Part shown: in pieces, positions 1 to 11,686 of the stretch | How positions within the stretch are numbered: position 1 is the first letter of the stretch | Layout: each line of letters opens with the position of its first letter | Assembly (NCBI RefSeq): GCF_042186555.1 | Contig: NC_133328.1 | Coordinates: forward strand, 61,498,074 to 61,562,073 | Reading direction: 5' to 3' | DNA: 64,000 nt | Source of the DNA: Aquarana catesbeiana | Taxonomy: Eukaryota > Chordata > Amphibia > Anura > Ranidae | Program-made: the position numbers and the translations under genes | The notes under the pieces: generated by a model | Seen by the model: the letters and a program-made list of their open reading frames with translations, nothing else | Told to the model about the DNA's origin: nothing | The model's database searches: none

Positions 1-757
1 ACTCCACAAATATGGCCTTTATGGAAGAGTGGCAAGACAAAAGCCATTATTGAAAGAAAGCCATAAGAAGTCCCATTTGCAGTTTGTGAGAAGCCATGTG
101 GGAGACACAGAAAACATGTGGAAGAATGTGCTCTGGTCAGATAAGACCAAAATGTAACTTTTTGGCCTAAAAGCAAAGCAATATGTGTGGCGGAAATCTA
201 ACGCTGCACATCACACTGAACACACCATCCTCACCGTGAAACATGGTGGTGGCAGCATCATGTGGTGGGGATGCTTTTCTTCAGCAGGGACAGGGAAACT
301 GATCAGAGTTGATGGGAAGATGGATGGAGCCAAATACAGGGCAATCGTAGAAGAAAACTTATTGAAGTCTGCAAAAGATTTGAGACTGGGGCGGAGGTTC
401 ACCTTCCAGCAGGACAACGACCCTAAACACACAGCCAGAACTACAATGGAATGTTTTAGATCAAAGCATATTCATGTGTTAGAATGGCCCAGTCAAAGTC
501 CAGACCTAAATCCAATTGAGAATCTGTGGGAAGACTTGAAAATTGCTGTTCACAGACGCTCCCCATCCAATCTGACAGAGCTTGAGCTATTTTGCAAAGA
601 AGAATGGGCAAAAATGTCACTCTCTAGATGTGCAAATCTGGTAGAGTCATCCCCAAAAAGATTTGCAGCTGTAATTGCAGCAAAAGGTGGTTCTACAAAG
701 TACACAGGGGGGGCTGAATACAAATGCACACCAAACTTTTCGGATAATTATGTGTAA
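1..757 (+). pseudogene. Tc1-type DD34E transposase, truncated and interrupted
   Basis: This is the catalytic part of a cut-and-paste transposase acting at TA dinucleotides. Reading from the ATG at 185, residues 75-83 are QQDNDPKHT, with the second catalytic Asp at 77. NPIENLW follows with the Glu at 112, which gives the 34-residue spacing of the DD34E class. MWWGCFSSAG upstream is the usual Tc1 strand motif. An in-frame TAA at 155-157 separates this part from the upstream coding sequence, so the copy is dead even before the window edge. The frame stops at 757, about 170 bp before the terminus, as in complete Tc1 elements. Confidence 0.85.
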
Positions 758-923
758 AAAATGTTGAAAACCATTTATCATTTTTCTTGCACTTCACAAT
801 TATGTGCCACTTTGTGTTGGTCTATCACATAAAATCCCAATAAAAAACATTTACATTTTTGGTTATAACATGACAAAATGTGGAAAATGTCAAGGGGTAT
901 GAGGACTTTTTCAAGGCATTGTA
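1..923 (+). mobile_element. Tc1/mariner transposon, 3' part
   Basis: The window opens inside a Tc1-family element. A transposase reading frame runs to 757, followed by an AT-rich tail. A terminal segment (about 890-923, CAAGGGGTATGAGGACTTTT then CAAGGCATTGTA) looks like a Tc1-type inverted terminal repeat ending at a TA. The 5' half lies outside the window, so the left repeat cannot be checked. Confidence 0.85.
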
Positions 924-967
924 TATGCAACTATCAGATATACTGTAAGTAGGTTTTTACATAGTTA

Positions 968-1402
968 TGCCACGTACACACGGTCGGATTTTCCGATGGA
1001 AAATGTCCGATCGGAGCGTGTTGTCGGAAATTCCGACCGTGTGTGGGCTCCATCGGACATTTTCCATCGGATTTTCCGACACACAAAGTTGGAGAGCAGG
1101 AGATAAAATTTTCCGACAACAAAATCCGTTGTCGGAAATTCCGATCGTGTGTACACAAATCCGACGGACAAAGTGCCACGCATGCTCAGAATAAATAAAG
1201 AGATGAAAGCTATTGGCCACTGCCCCATTTATAGTCCCGATGTACGTGTTTTACGTCACCGTGTTTAGAACGATCGGATTTTCCGACAACTTTGTGTGAC
1301 CGTGTGTATGCAAGACAAGTTTGAGCCAACATCCATCGGAAAAAAATCAATGGATTTTGTTGTCGGAATGTCCGAACAAAGTCCGACCGTGTGTACGGGG
1401 CA
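968..1402. mobile_element. Harbinger-type MITE, copy 1 (TGCCxCGTACACAC TIR)
   Basis: This 435-bp non-coding element starts TGCCACGTACACACGG and ends with the complement, CCGTGTGTACGGGGCA. Inside are many TCGGA/TCCGA subterminal repeats in both orientations. Flanks are TTA and ATA, near the 3-bp target duplication expected for PIF/Harbinger. It sits at the 3' end of the LINE that follows. Apparent reading frames on both strands are only the repeated motif translated. Confidence 0.85.
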
Positions 1403-2380
1403 ATAGTCTGGTTGAAAAAAGACACCCATCCATCTAGTTCAACCAATAAAAGAAGATAAAAAAAACATGCAATCCCATATGCACAATCCTATACCTACAG
1501 TTGATTCAGGGGAAGCAAAAAACCCGATCAAAGCATGGTCCAATTTACTCCAGCAGGGGAAACAATTCCTTCCTCATCCCCGAAGTGGCAATCAGATATT
1601 CCCTGGATCAACTTTACCTATAAATGCTAGTATCCAGTTATATTATGTAAATTTAGGAAAGAATCCAGGCTTTTTTTAAAGCAATCTATTGAGTTGCACA
1701 GAACCAGCTCTTGAGGGAGTTTATTTCACATTTTCACAATGTTCACAATTTTCACAACTCCTACTGTGAAGAAACCTTTCCATATTTGGAGATGAAATCT
1801 TTTTTCCTCCAGATGTAAAGAGTGTCCCCTTGTCCTCTGTGATGACCTTAAAGTGAATAACTCAACAGCAGGTTCACTATATGGACCAGTTTTGTATTTA
1901 TAAATGTTGATCATATCCCTCCTTAATCTCCTCTTCTCAAGAGAGAATAAATTCAGTTCCTCTAATCTTTCCTCATAGCTGAGCTCCTCCATATCTCTTA
2001 TCAGTTTGGTTGCCCTTCTCTGCACTTTCTCCAGTTCTCCGATATCCTTTTTGTGAATTGGTGCCCAAAACTAAACTGCATATTCTAGATTAGGTTTTAG
2101 TAATGATTTGTACAGGGGCAAAATGATAAAATGATCTCTCTCTCTCTCTGAAGTCTATACCGCTCTTAATATAAGAACATTTTTTGCTTGCTTTGGAAAC
2201 CACAGCTTTGCATTGCATGCTTTTATTAAGCTTATGATCTACCAGAATACCCAGATTCTTCTCCACCATTGATTCCCCCAGTTGTATTCCCTCTAGTCGG
2301 TATGATGTGTGGATATTCTTAGCCCCCAAGTGCATAACTTTACATTTATCAACATTAAACGTCATTTGTCACATAGTTGC
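1403..2380 (-). mobile_element. CR1/L2-group LINE, C-terminal RT part and 3' end
   Basis: On the - strand, 2365 to 2090 encodes FNVDKCKVMHLG, the post-catalytic RT motif of CR1/L2 elements, then EKNLGILVDHKLN. Next, 2025 to 1726 encodes ATKLIRDMEELSYEERL, LFSLEKRRLRRDMI and GFFTVGVVK. Around 1446 the end VELDGWVSFFNQT is the usual C-terminus of these LINEs. Stops and frame changes between blocks show an old copy. The Harbinger MITE at 968-1402 sits at its 3' end. Confidence 0.8.
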
Positions 2381-2780
2381 CCAATCAACCACTTAAGGGC
2401 CGAGCCTTTTTTTGAGATTTGTTTTTTACAAGTTAAAATCATTGTTTTTTGCTAGAAAATTACTTAGAACCCCTAAACATTATATATTTTTTTTCTAACA
2501 CCCCAGAGAATAAAATAGTGGTCGTTGCAATACTTTATGTCACACCGTATTTGCGCAGCAGTCTTACAAGCGCATTTTTTGGGGAAAAACACACTTTTTT
2601 TACTTAAAAAAGTAAGACAACAGTAAAGTTAGCACATTTTTTTTTTTATATTGTGAAAGATAATGTTACGCTGAGTAAATTGATACCCTCATGTTTCAAA
2701 ATTGCGCCCTCTCGTGGAATGGCGACAAACGTTTACCCATAGGCGACGTTTAAAAATTTCTAGAGGTTACATGTTTAGAG
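2381..2780 (+). repeat. Dispersed AT-rich repeat (ACCACTTAAGGGCC), copy 1
   Basis: It starts ACCACTTAAGGGCCGAGCC and contains CCCCAGAGAATAAAATAGTGG and TTGCAATACTTTATGTC. A diverged copy in the same orientation lies at 23917-24284. Both copies end at TTTAGAGTTAG and are then joined to a different TIR element. It interrupts the LINE. Confidence 0.7.
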
Positions 2781-3307
2781 TTAGACTCCTTTCACACTGC
2801 CAGTGGGCCGCGTTAGCGTTAAAGCACCGCTAGTTTTAGCGGCGCTTTTTGGCCGCTAGCGGGGTGCTTTTAACCCCCGTTAGCGCCAAAGAAAGGGTTA
2901 AATGTGCACAAAAATCGCTGCTGCCGAAGCGCTTTGCAGGCACTTCGGCAGCAGTGCCCGTTCATTTCAATGGGCAGGGGCAGTAGAGGAGTGGTGTACA
3001 CCCCTCCTACACCACTCCAAAGATGCTGCTGAAATCCAATGCTATGGAGCCGAGTGGGGGGCCATCTTCTCCTCACTCAGCTCCAGGCTGTGGATGGGAC
3101 AGGACCCGAACATCTCCGCCGCTACTGGCAGCTCGTGTGTGTGCGGCGGAAGGGCCCCTCTCCCACCCCCGATAAAAGTGATCTTGCGGCGAATCTACCG
3201 CTGAGACCACTTTTATCTGAAAGCGACCTCCCGCTGAAGAAGAGGATACTGGGGTTATGGCAGCTATCTGCTGCCATAAAAACGGTATTCCTCTTCAAAC
3301 AGCCGCC
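2781..3307. mobile_element. Palindromic TIR element, CCTTTCACACTG family, copy 1
   Basis: Starts TTAGACTCCTTTCACACTGC and is related over about 300 bp to 30790-31223, sharing GGCCGCTAGC, GAAAGGGTTAAA, TTTCAATGGGCAG and CCGAAGATGCTGCT-type blocks. The matching right terminus is not evident here, so the 3' boundary is set where LINE coding resumes. GC-rich and hairpin-prone. No gene. Confidence 0.6.
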
Positions 3308-4020
3308 GTATAATAGTTCATTTGGGGCTGTGTCAATACATCCCCATTATGGAAATGAGCTACCCCATGCTCCTTTGTATACACAGGGCTGAAGAAGGTA
3401 TTTAATAAATTTGCCTTCTCTTTGTCCCCTGTCACCCACTTCAGAATATTTTGTAAAGGGCCTACATGCACAGGCCTGACCTTTTTACTATTAATATATT
3501 GAAAGAATTTTGGGGGGTTTGTCCCACTATCTTTTGCAATCTGTAGTTAATTTTGAATTTTTGCATCCTTTATTTCCTTTTTACATATTCTATTATATTC
3601 TTTGTAACATTTAAGTGATGATAGTGTTCCTTAATTTTTATATTTTCTAAAAGCTCTTTTTTTATTATGCATAGCTTTGTTAAATTTGACCGTGAGCCAC
3701 ATAGCTTTTATTTTTAGCCTTTTAAACATATCACCCATGGAAATATACAGTAAATTTACAATGTTCACGTACAGTAGTTTTGAAAAATTCCCATTTCTGT
3801 TCTGTGTTCTTTGATACTAATGTTCTCTCCCAGTCTAAGTCTTGGAGAGCAGCCCTCATCCTTGGAAAATTTGCTCTCTTAAAGTTAAGTGTTTTTATTT
3901 TTCTATTATGTGCTTGTTGTTTACAGCTAACATTAAATGAACAATCCACAACATTTGCAAATAAATGATGAAGCCACACTGCCTCATCAAGGCCCCTCTG
4001 TAAAGTGTGGTTCTACCGCT
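3308..4020 (-). mobile_element. CR1/L2-group LINE, endonuclease-RT linker part
   Basis: On the - strand 3979 to about 3310 encodes KIKTLNFKRANFPRMRAAL, TEQKWEFFKTTV, then GDKEKANLLNTFFSPVYTKE, which is the linker just before the reverse transcriptase core in CR1-type LINEs. Together with 1403-2380 this is probably one insertion. The RT catalytic core expected between the two parts is missing and its place is taken by the repeats at 2381-3307. Several stops interrupt the frame. Confidence 0.75.
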
Positions 4021-4476
4021 AACATTTGAGAGTCTCTATATTGGAGTAATATACTGTTTATAGTTATTGACAAATTAAGGGCAGGTATTCCTGGAGCCAC
4101 CCTTTCTCTCCTTAAAGGCGTAGGGACATATTAGAAGCCCAGCAAAGCACAATGGCAGCTGAATGTGTCTAATGTGTACCCACGCCAATTCCAGCAAGCT
4201 GTACAAAAATGGCAACCACCTCCATTTATAATTTTGTTTAGCTTGCTGGTCTTCATTGTAGTTTTTATATAGTAGTAGTTTTTTTTACTGTTTTTAATTA
4301 ATGATAGTGCTATAAACTAGCAGTTCTGCAGAACTGGCCCCGATACTATAATTCATCTGTGAAGCTCCACCCCCCCACCCCCCATATGGAAATGTACAAA
4401 ATCCCCTTTATTTTTGGATTTTGAATTTGTGTTAAAAGTGTTATTTTTTTAGGAGGGCATATTATACATTGTAATG
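4021..4476. other. Intronic or flanking DNA, nothing recognised
   Basis: About 450 bp with short homopolymer runs and a C-rich stretch near 4370. No coding, RNA or terminal-repeat signal was seen. Confidence 0.4.
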
Positions 4477-4484
4477 CTTTAAAG

Positions 4485-4985
4485 CCGTGGTCTCCAAACT
4501 GCGGCCTGAGGGTCGGATGCAGTCCTTTGCTAGCCTTTATCTGCCCCTTGGGGCACTATTCCTCCCAATGACATGAGGCGCTTTTCTTCCCACTGACACC
4601 AACAATGGGGCATGATTCCTGCCATTGACACTAATGGGGCATTATTCCTCCAACTAATATCAATGTCGGGGCACTATTTTTTCCAGTAACACCAACAATG
4701 GGGCCCTGCTTTTTCCACTGACATTAACAGGGGGGCATAATTCCTGCCACTGACACTAATGATAAGGCATTACTCCTCCCACTATATCAATGATGAGGCA
4801 CTATTCTTCCCACTGACACCAGCAATGGGGCACTCTTTCTTCCACTGATACTACTCCTCCCCCTCCTGACCACCAAGCATGAGGGCATGTTTATTCTCAC
4901 TGATGCTGGACCTGGGATATTTTCTACCCCCACCAGCCACAACCCCCCCCCAAGCTCTGGTCCTTAGAAAGTTTGTAGACCCCTG
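4485..4985 (+). mobile_element. hAT-type MITE, GGTCTCCAAACTGCGGCC family, copy 1
   Basis: Termini CCGTGGTCTCCAAACTGCGG and GTTTGTAGACCCCTG are near-inverted. The 8-bp direct repeat CTTTAAAG flanks it perfectly (4477-4484 and 4986-4993), as expected of hAT insertion. The interior carries a degenerate tandem unit of about 55 bp around GGGGCAYTATTCCTCCCACTG. Copies lie at 21963 and 40580. Confidence 0.85.
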
Positions 4986-4993
4986 CTTTAAAG

Positions 4994-6160
4994 GAAAGGT
5001 TTTGTTGGTTCTTTTGGAGGCCTCACCAAAAGCATATTAGCTATCTTGTGTTAAACCCCAAGTTATATCATCTTGATCATCAATTTGCATGTAATCCCTC
5101 AATTTTCAAATAATATATGTTTTCACTTTCCGAAAAAACTATTTTTTCATTCAGAGGTTGGTTGAGTTATAGCACCTCGTTTGATTGTTTACTCTGCAAC
5201 CAAAACAATCCTTCATTAGGCAGTTCTTCCATGTGTAATTCTACAAAGAATTTGTTTTGTGACAACAGATGCGGCTCTTTGAAATTTCCACAAATGTCTT
5301 GTTTCCTAAATTAAGTTTGTTGATCTCGTCTGTTCTTGTTCCAAGTATTCTGTTTTCTATACAGCACAATGGTTGAAGCTGCATCCTCCATCCACCATAT
5401 GTGTAATCAAAGCCGTGCAGCACACAAGAAATGTTTGCATTTCTTCACAAGTTGAAAACATTTTCAGTAAAGCAAATAACAGGCAAACTACAGTATTCCA
5501 TAATTCACATTTCCCCTGATGTGATTTCAATAGAATGAAATTAAATTGGTTCCTTTAGGGTATTTTGTATGCAATATGGCCCTTTATGAACTAAGCACAT
5601 ATGTGGGGGTCTTTAGCCTGTAGCCATCTACAGTATATGTGACCCAACTGCTCACATTTAAAGTAGAACTGAAGGCAAAATTGTCAGTTTCTTTGTCACA
5701 TTGGGTAGATTTTCCTTCACTTCTTGTTCCATAGCCAAACCAGAAACTGAGAGGAAATCCCACAACAATGGACAACCAGAACTAGTATTTCCAGTGGAAA
5801 ATTTCACCTCTATTACTGTTCTGTTGAAAACTCATATGGGCTTTTCACTATTGGTGATAACAATAAACTGGACAAACAAAAAAAAAAACAAAAAACTGGA
5901 TAAACAGAGAAGTTGAATCTCCTTAAAAGGGGCACAGACAGCAAAAAAAATCTGACAGTTGTTCTGATCCTTCTCCAAAACAAAAAATTCAAAAACTAAA
6001 AAAAAATGTAAAAAGCCTAATTGAAGTGACAGAAATAGAAACCCATTCAGACACTGTACTAACAACCTCCACCTCCATTATAATTGTTTTACCTGTACTT
6101 TCCTTTTACAGCAGTTGTTCAGGATGTCTAAAAATGATTCTACCAGAGATAGACTAAGGC
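4994..6160. other. Non-coding DNA, no clear element
   Basis: No exon was found. At about 5655 there is a TTTAAAGTAGAACTGAAGGC start resembling the TTAAAG-type elements listed elsewhere, without a matching end. The short reading frames here do not resemble known proteins. Confidence 0.4.
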
Positions 6161-6780
6161 CGGCCATAGACAGATCGAATCTTGACCAGTTCTGCAGGAC
6201 CCGGCCGAGATTTGAACCATTAAAGGAGAAGTCCAGCCAAAGCTTGTTTGGCTGGGCTTTTCCTATGGATCACAGGAATGCAATTCACTTTGCACTCCTG
6301 TGACCCATTTTCAGCAGAGAGTGGGCTGAAATCCGCTCTCTGCTGACCTCACAGAAATCAGTCCAGACACCGTGTCATCCCGACAATGGGAGTCTGGATC
6401 CGCCAGGTGCCTGGACTGATAACGGCCGCTCCCCACCCCTCCACAACTCAGCGCTCCAGTGAGGGTGGAGGAAGCAGAGCGGAGAGCTCTTGACTGACAG
6501 TCAGCAGCTCACTGCTTGGGGAACTGTGAGAACCAAGCCATTGGGGGTGTTCAATCACTCGGTTCTCCCCCGGTGCAGAGGCGCCGGGATACAGATGCAG
6601 AATCAGACCGATGCTGCATTCACCTAGGTAAGTATAATTATGGAAAAAACCCCAAACCCATACTTCTCTTTTAATGAGCAGGCTTAATGTACCAAGTTGA
6701 TCGATCGATAACTTGGGTACAACCAGCCTGCTGGATTCACGCGCGATTATCACAAGCGTGTTATAGCCCCTAGCGATAAT
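6161..6780. mobile_element. Nested TIR elements (TTAAAGGAGAAGT inside a GGCCGGCCATAGAC element)
   Basis: An outer sequence beginning TAAGGCCGGCCATAGACAG is interrupted at about 6220 by an element starting TTAAAGGAGAAGTCCAGCC and ending near 6674 with ACTTCTCTTTTAA, its inverted complement. The outer sequence resumes with AATGAGCAGGCTTAATG. Related interiors (CTCCTGTGACCC, GGAGAGC...CAGCTC) are at 39270-39620 and 48843-49305. Confidence 0.6.
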
Positions 6781-7318
6781 CACTGTCTTCTCTCAGCGGG
6801 GACGGTATGACACACCCCTTCTCTTCCTCTGCAATATGCGTGAGGAGTGTGACTGTTATTTAGCTATCCTAATATTGAGCACTGGTGTAGGAGGGCAGGA
6901 AACAGTGTTTTAAATAGGGAAAAAAATATTATACAGATTTACTGAGCTGTATGGAGAGTAGAGAATCACAATGCCAACCAGCTTCCATCAGTGAACAGTC
7001 TCCCCATTTAGTTTTGCCTCCTAGAGGTGATGGAAAACAAACCAGAGTCTGTCAGGAAGGATGGTGCTAATTTTAAGGCACTGTCTATTTTAGCAGCTTC
7101 CCACACATTGACATGTCTGCTCTGGAATTTGTAGTTAGCAAATTGGATCAAGAATGGTGCTGCATCTGAGAATCTCTTATTACTTCATAGATTATTAGAC
7201 AGATGATCAGTGATAAGCATAAGAAAACCAGCGTGTCAGTGAGCAACAGCGAGCCATAATTGTATAATTTGTTTTCAATTTTTGCACTTAGAATTGTACT
7301 GCTAATAAGTTACATTCA
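6781..7318. other. Low-repeat intronic DNA, nothing recognised
   Basis: About 540 bp with no terminal repeats, tandem structure or coding similarity that I recognise. Confidence 0.35.
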
Positions 7319-7790
7319 TTAAGATCAGCCCCAATTCATGCACCTCCAGACCTCAGAATAGCCCCAACTCATTCACCTCCAGACTTTAGATGAGCCCCAA
7401 TTCAAGCATTTTCAGAGCTCAGATTGGCCTCAATTCCTCCACCGCCAAACCTCATATGAGCCCCAATTCATGCATCTTCACAACCTTAGATCAACCCCAG
7501 TTACCTGCACCTTCCGACCTCTGATTGGCCCCAATTCATACATTTCAGATCTCACATCAGACCCAAATCCTGTGCCTTCTGACTTCAGATCAGCCCAATT
7601 TATGTGCCTTTAGACCTCAAAACGGCCCCAATTCTTGCACCTTCAGATCTCACATCAGCCCCAAATCCCGCACATTCAGACTGCAGATCAGCACCAATTC
7701 CTGCAACTTCAGATCTCAGATAATCCTAATTCAAGCACCTTCAGACCTCAGATTAGTCCCAATTCATGATGCCTTAAGGCCTCTCAATAG
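7319..7790. repeat. Minisatellite, unit about 37-40 bp
   Basis: Around a dozen degenerate units of the form CAGATCAGCCCCAATTCATG then CACCTTCAGACCT. Open frames across it are by-products of the repeat. Confidence 0.85.
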
Positions 7791-7999
7791 TCAAAATTAT
7801 ACACTTATGCATTTTCTGGCATGACAAATGAAGTGGACCACAAAACCCTTCTATCCATCACAGCAAAAGAAGTTGCCATCTTAGCCTCTGTTTGATCTAG
7901 AGTGGCCATGATGCTGCACATGTGATCAGCTATGACACCAGACATTTGATGTCTTGACAGTTCGGATGAGAACTAACATAAGCACACTAGTAACTGTAA

Positions 8000-8426
8000 T
8001 GCCCCGTACACACGATCGGACTTTCCGACAACAAAACCGTGGATTTTTGTTCGAAGTGTGTTGGCTCCAACTTGTCTTGCATACACATGGTCACACTAAT
8101 GTTGGCCAACAATTACGACTGTAGTGACGTACAAGACGTACGTGATATCTCCATTATGAATGCTAGTTTTACAAGACCAAGCGCTTCTGGCTTGTACTTG
8201 ATTACGAGCATGCATGGACTTTTGTGTGACGGACTTGTGTACACACGATCGGAAAGTCCGACAACAAACATTTGTTGGAGTAAAATTTGAGAGCCTGCTA
8301 GCCAACATTTGTTGGCGGAAAGTCTGACAACAAATGTTCGATGGAGCATACACACGGTCGGACTTTCTGCCAACAATCTCACATCCAACATTTGTTGTCT
8401 GAAAATCCGATCGTGTGTACGGGGCA
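8000..8426. mobile_element. Harbinger-type MITE, copy 2, with perfect TAA duplication
   Basis: Starts TGCCCCGTACACACGATCGG and ends CCGATCGTGTGTACGGGGCA, a perfect inverted pair at the ends. The 3-bp direct repeat TAA flanks it (7997-7999 and 8427-8429), which supports PIF/Harbinger mobilisation. Interior carries repeated CAACATTTGTTG and GTCCGACAAC motifs. No coding capacity. Confidence 0.9.
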
Positions 8427-9394
8427 TAACAGTTATCCTTCAAAGCATTCCTTGAATTGAACTGTTTTGGGAACAGTAAAATCATTGTGTTTAGTTCTGC
8501 TTTAATTCAGTCATCTGCATGGGAATTTTAAATAAAGAAAACACACATGACTAGATGTAAGACATGAACATACTTTAAGCTCATTTAAATCATTTCAACT
8601 TACAACTCTCTTTAGGAAGTCAGCCCCTGTCACATACCTGGTGGAGATTGAGCTGTAGAGGGGGCTTCTCTTGCACCTCCTGCCTTAACACCCCTGGTAG
8701 AGAGGACAGGGTGTGCAGAACTAAGAGTGGCATGAGGGCCGGTATAGCAGGTGGCACCAGCTGAAGCTTGACAGGAAACTGATGACTGTGGATCTGTGGA
8801 ACTGGAAATTTGTGACGCTGGATCAGTAGGCAGGAGTGTAGCCAAGGGGTCATCAACAGCCAGACAATGCAGGTACAGGAACGTGAGACTAGAGCAGGAT
8901 CAGCATACAAGCCGGAGTTGGTACCCGGCCGGGGAGCGAGGTACAAGAGCATGAGACAGGAGCAGAGTCAAAGCAAAGGTCGAGGTCACAGGTAGGAAGG
9001 CAGGAATCCAGAGGAGGGTCGAGGTCAAGCCAGGTAAAACACAGGTAGGCAGAAAATGGATCAGAGCATCGGGCAAACAGGAACAAGCTGAAAGACCACT
9101 CAGCAATGTGTTCATGTCATTGTTCAGTTTAAATGGGCCAGTGCGTGCACGTTTGTGCATGTGCATATGCACATTTCTTCTTGTGCACACGCTAACATGC
9201 CCGCACGCCAATGCGCATTTGGATTCAACATAACTTCTTGTTTCAAGAAAGTGGTATTCCCATACCAGTAAAACAATGTTTTTTGATAAAAAAATACTTT
9301 TTTCAATAATGCAGAGATGCTGTATATGATTCTTTGTATAGTTCATTGAAGTTATATATACATATATTTTTTTTTTATTTATGTTATCTAACAG
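8427..9394. other. Intron DNA with an unclassified GC-rich repeat (about 8630-9140)
   Basis: Upstream of the first exon. The 8630-9140 part is purine-rich with loose repetition of CAGGAGCAGAGTCAAAG-like and GTCGAGGTCA motifs, the texture of untranslated parts of LTR elements in amphibians. I saw no LTR boundaries or coding domain. The 165-residue antisense frame has no recognisable family. No earlier APBB1IP exon was found between 1 and 9394. Confidence 0.4.
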
Positions 9395-9538
9395 CAAAGT
9401 TTCTGTGCTGCCTCCGTTGTTGTGCCAGATCTAGAAGGGGCAATATACTTGAAAGAGGATGGGAAGAAGTCCTGGAAAAAACGATACTTTCTTCTGCGTG
9501 CTTCCGGAATTTATTATGTACCTAAAGGGAAGACAAAG
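9395..9538 (+). CDS. APBB1IP: APBB1IP (RIAM) exon a: start of the PH domain
   Basis: Encodes 48 residues in phase 0-0 between a TCTAACAG acceptor and a GTTAGT donor. LEGAIYLKEDGKKSWKKRYF then LLRASGIYYVPKGKTK forms the first strands of the PH domain shared by the MRL adaptors RIAM and lamellipodin. RIAM links active Rap1 to talin and Ena/VASP at the membrane. The PH domain contributes to phosphoinositide and membrane binding, and the Lys/Arg-rich strand is consistent with that. The upstream RA-domain exons are outside the window. The rest of the gene (a short last exon) distinguishes RIAM from RAPH1. Confidence 0.92.
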
Positions 9539-10138
9539 GTTAGTAATTCAGCCTAAAGTATCCATGGGAACTGCAGTTGCAATTGTTGAACAGTACTTCT
9601 CACAGTAAAGCTAGCCAGCTAGTTAATTTTTTTTATTCATTCAGCCAGAGGGTTGGATGAAAAAAGAAAAAAGATTCCTCCATCAACACAAATTACGTGG
9701 GTGGAGGAATCCCCCACCAGGACATTGTATTCTGACAGCGAGACCCACCACTGTCAGAATACACAGATCAGCGGCTGCAGCTGCTAATAGAGATAATATT
9801 TCCAGCATGTCTCTTTAACAAAAGTGATCAAAAGATCGACTTCTGTCAAGCAGGGAGAGCCACACACTGATATGAAATTCAGTCAGTGTATGGCTAGCTT
9901 TAAGAAAGCTTGGAGCTTACCCAGGGCTGAGGCAAACAGTTGTGTGTTGGAAGCTGGAATCTTTCCCCACTTCTATGTGTCAGTGCTAGGTGCCTGTGCT
10001 GCCACTCACCAAGCACCAGCACTGTCACATAGCAAGAAAGGGGTTGGGTAGTATGCTCCCCTACACCCAGAAGTACAGGGTATGTCACTTTTCTCTCCCA
10101 TGTAAAAAGAGCAGGGAACAAAGGGAAGGCAAAATACG
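9539..10138. other. Intron a, first part: unclassified repeat
   Basis: Starts with the GTTAGT donor. Around 9640-9830 GGAGGAATC and ATTCTGACAG words occur in inverted pairs, suggesting a degraded TIR element. No exon. Confidence 0.4.
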
Positions 10139-11024
10139 CTGATCAACCGTAACTTTATGAGCACCCACCAAATATTGAGTAGGTCCCTCTTTTGCCTCCA
10201 AAACAGTCCTGACCCCTCGAGCCATGGACAGCTGAAGACTTCTGAAGGTATGCTGTCGTATCTGCCACCAAGCCATCAAGTCCTTTAATCATTTAATTTG
10301 CAAGGTGGGGCTTCCATGGATTGGACTTGTTTTTCCAGCATATCCCACAGATGCTTGATTGGTTTGAGATCTGTAGAGACCAAGTCAACACCTCATTTGG
10401 AGGCCAAGTCAACACCTCAAACTCTTTTTTTGTGTTCCTCACTTGAACCATGTTTGCGGTGTGGCAGGGTGGATTATCCTGCTGAAAAAGGCCATCAGGG
10501 AATATCGTTTCCATGAAGGAGTGTGCTCATCACCAATGTTTAGGTAGCTGGTAGATGTCAAGTAACATCCACATGAATGTTAGGACTCAAGGTTTCCCAG
10601 CAGAACATTGCCCAAAGAATCACAATGCCTCTGCTGGCTTGCCTTCTTCCCATACTGCATCGTGGTGCCATCTCTTTCCTAGGTAAGTGATGCACACACA
10701 CCCAAACCACATGATGTAAAAGAAAATGTGATTCATCAGACTAGGCCACCTCTTCCCTTGCTCCATGGTCTAGTTCTGATGCTTATGTGCCCATTGTAGG
10801 TATTTTCAGCTGTGGACACTGTATGGTCAGCATGGTTACTCTGACCAGTCTGCAGCTATGCAGCCCCATACACAACAAACTGCGATGCCCATTTTTTCTG
10901 CTTTCAACATATCAGGGACAACGTGTTTACTTGCTGCCTGATATATCCCACTGAATTTCAGATGACATTGTAGCAAGATAATTAATGTTATTCACTTAAC
11001 CTGGTCATAAAGTTATGGCTGATC
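10139..11024. mobile_element. Non-autonomous DNA transposon, CTGATCAACCGTAACTTTATG termini
   Basis: Begins CTGATCAACCGTAACTTTAT and ends ATAAAGTTATGGCTGATCGG, inverted copies with few mismatches. The interior (AATATTGAGTAGGTCCCTCT, CCTCCAAAACAGTCCTGACC) is a sequence I recognise as widespread in fish and amphibian genomes. I cannot assign the superfamily without a search. No intact frame. Confidence 0.75.
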
Positions 11025-11047
11025 GGTGCAGATGCAAACCCTAACTA

Positions 11048-11300
11048 AATGGCATTTAGTTAGTACAGTTGCCATTTAAAAAGAAATATTTGTTTAATCT
11101 TTTTTCATTCCAAATCACATTTTAGGGCTGCTAACCCTTTGCAGCATTTTTTCAACCACTTCCTCTCTGCATGCACTCAGAAAATGGCAGGTGGTATTTA
11201 TCAGGTTGGGTCTCCTGATGGTGACAACAGTGGACCATGGCTGTTTAATGTGTGTTCAAATGTCCACTTGTCTCCATTGGAAGCTATGTGACAGGGTGAC
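11048..11300 (+). repeat. Repeat block, first member of a direct duplicate
   Basis: About 235 bp from GGCATTTAGTTAGTACAGTT to CCATTGGAAGCT, repeated in the same orientation at 12949-13185 with most positions matching. Shared words include AAAAAGAAATATTTGTT, TGACAACAGTGGACCATGGC and CACTTGTCTCCATTGGAAGC. Confidence 0.8.
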
Positions 11301-11686
11301 AACAGAGAAGCAAACCTAGGAGAGAGGAACAGAGTGTTGTCACCCTATAACAGTAAGTACCTGAACAAGGACATTCATGGAAGGATCATTGGGTATTATT
11401 TTATTGAAAAATACAAATTTAAAAATACAGTGACTTTTAAAATTACATGAATCTGTTATAGTTTTGGTAAGATTTTGATTGGGATCAATTTTTAAAGCAA
11501 AACTATACTCACCTCCACTCCAGCAATGCGGTGTCATATCTTCAACCAGCCTTCTTCCTGGTTTTGATCTTCAGCTGTTTTGATTGGCCACACCTAGCTG
11601 GTGTCATACATCAGAGTTCATTCATATCAGAATATGCCAAAGAATGTGCAGCCTTGCTTACACTGCAAACAGGCGTGTAAGAAGAG

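Noticed and set aside
1210..1446. 78-residue antisense frame as a gene
   Set aside because: Its first part (VELDGWVSFFNQT) is the end of the LINE and the rest is Harbinger MITE read-through.
7319..7800. Short direct repeats as a CRISPR-like array
   Set aside because: Units are degenerate with no constant repeat and unique spacers, and the DNA is vertebrate.
8620..9397. Antisense frames of 110 and 165 residues
   Set aside because: No recognisable domain, Cys/Leu-rich chance composition, overlapping the APBB1IP acceptor region.
9395..9538. Gene assigned as RAPH1 (lamellipodin)
   Set aside because: The PH exons would fit either paralogue, but the short terminal exon ending DFMSDLMSALQKKRG fits RIAM; RAPH1 has a far longer tail.
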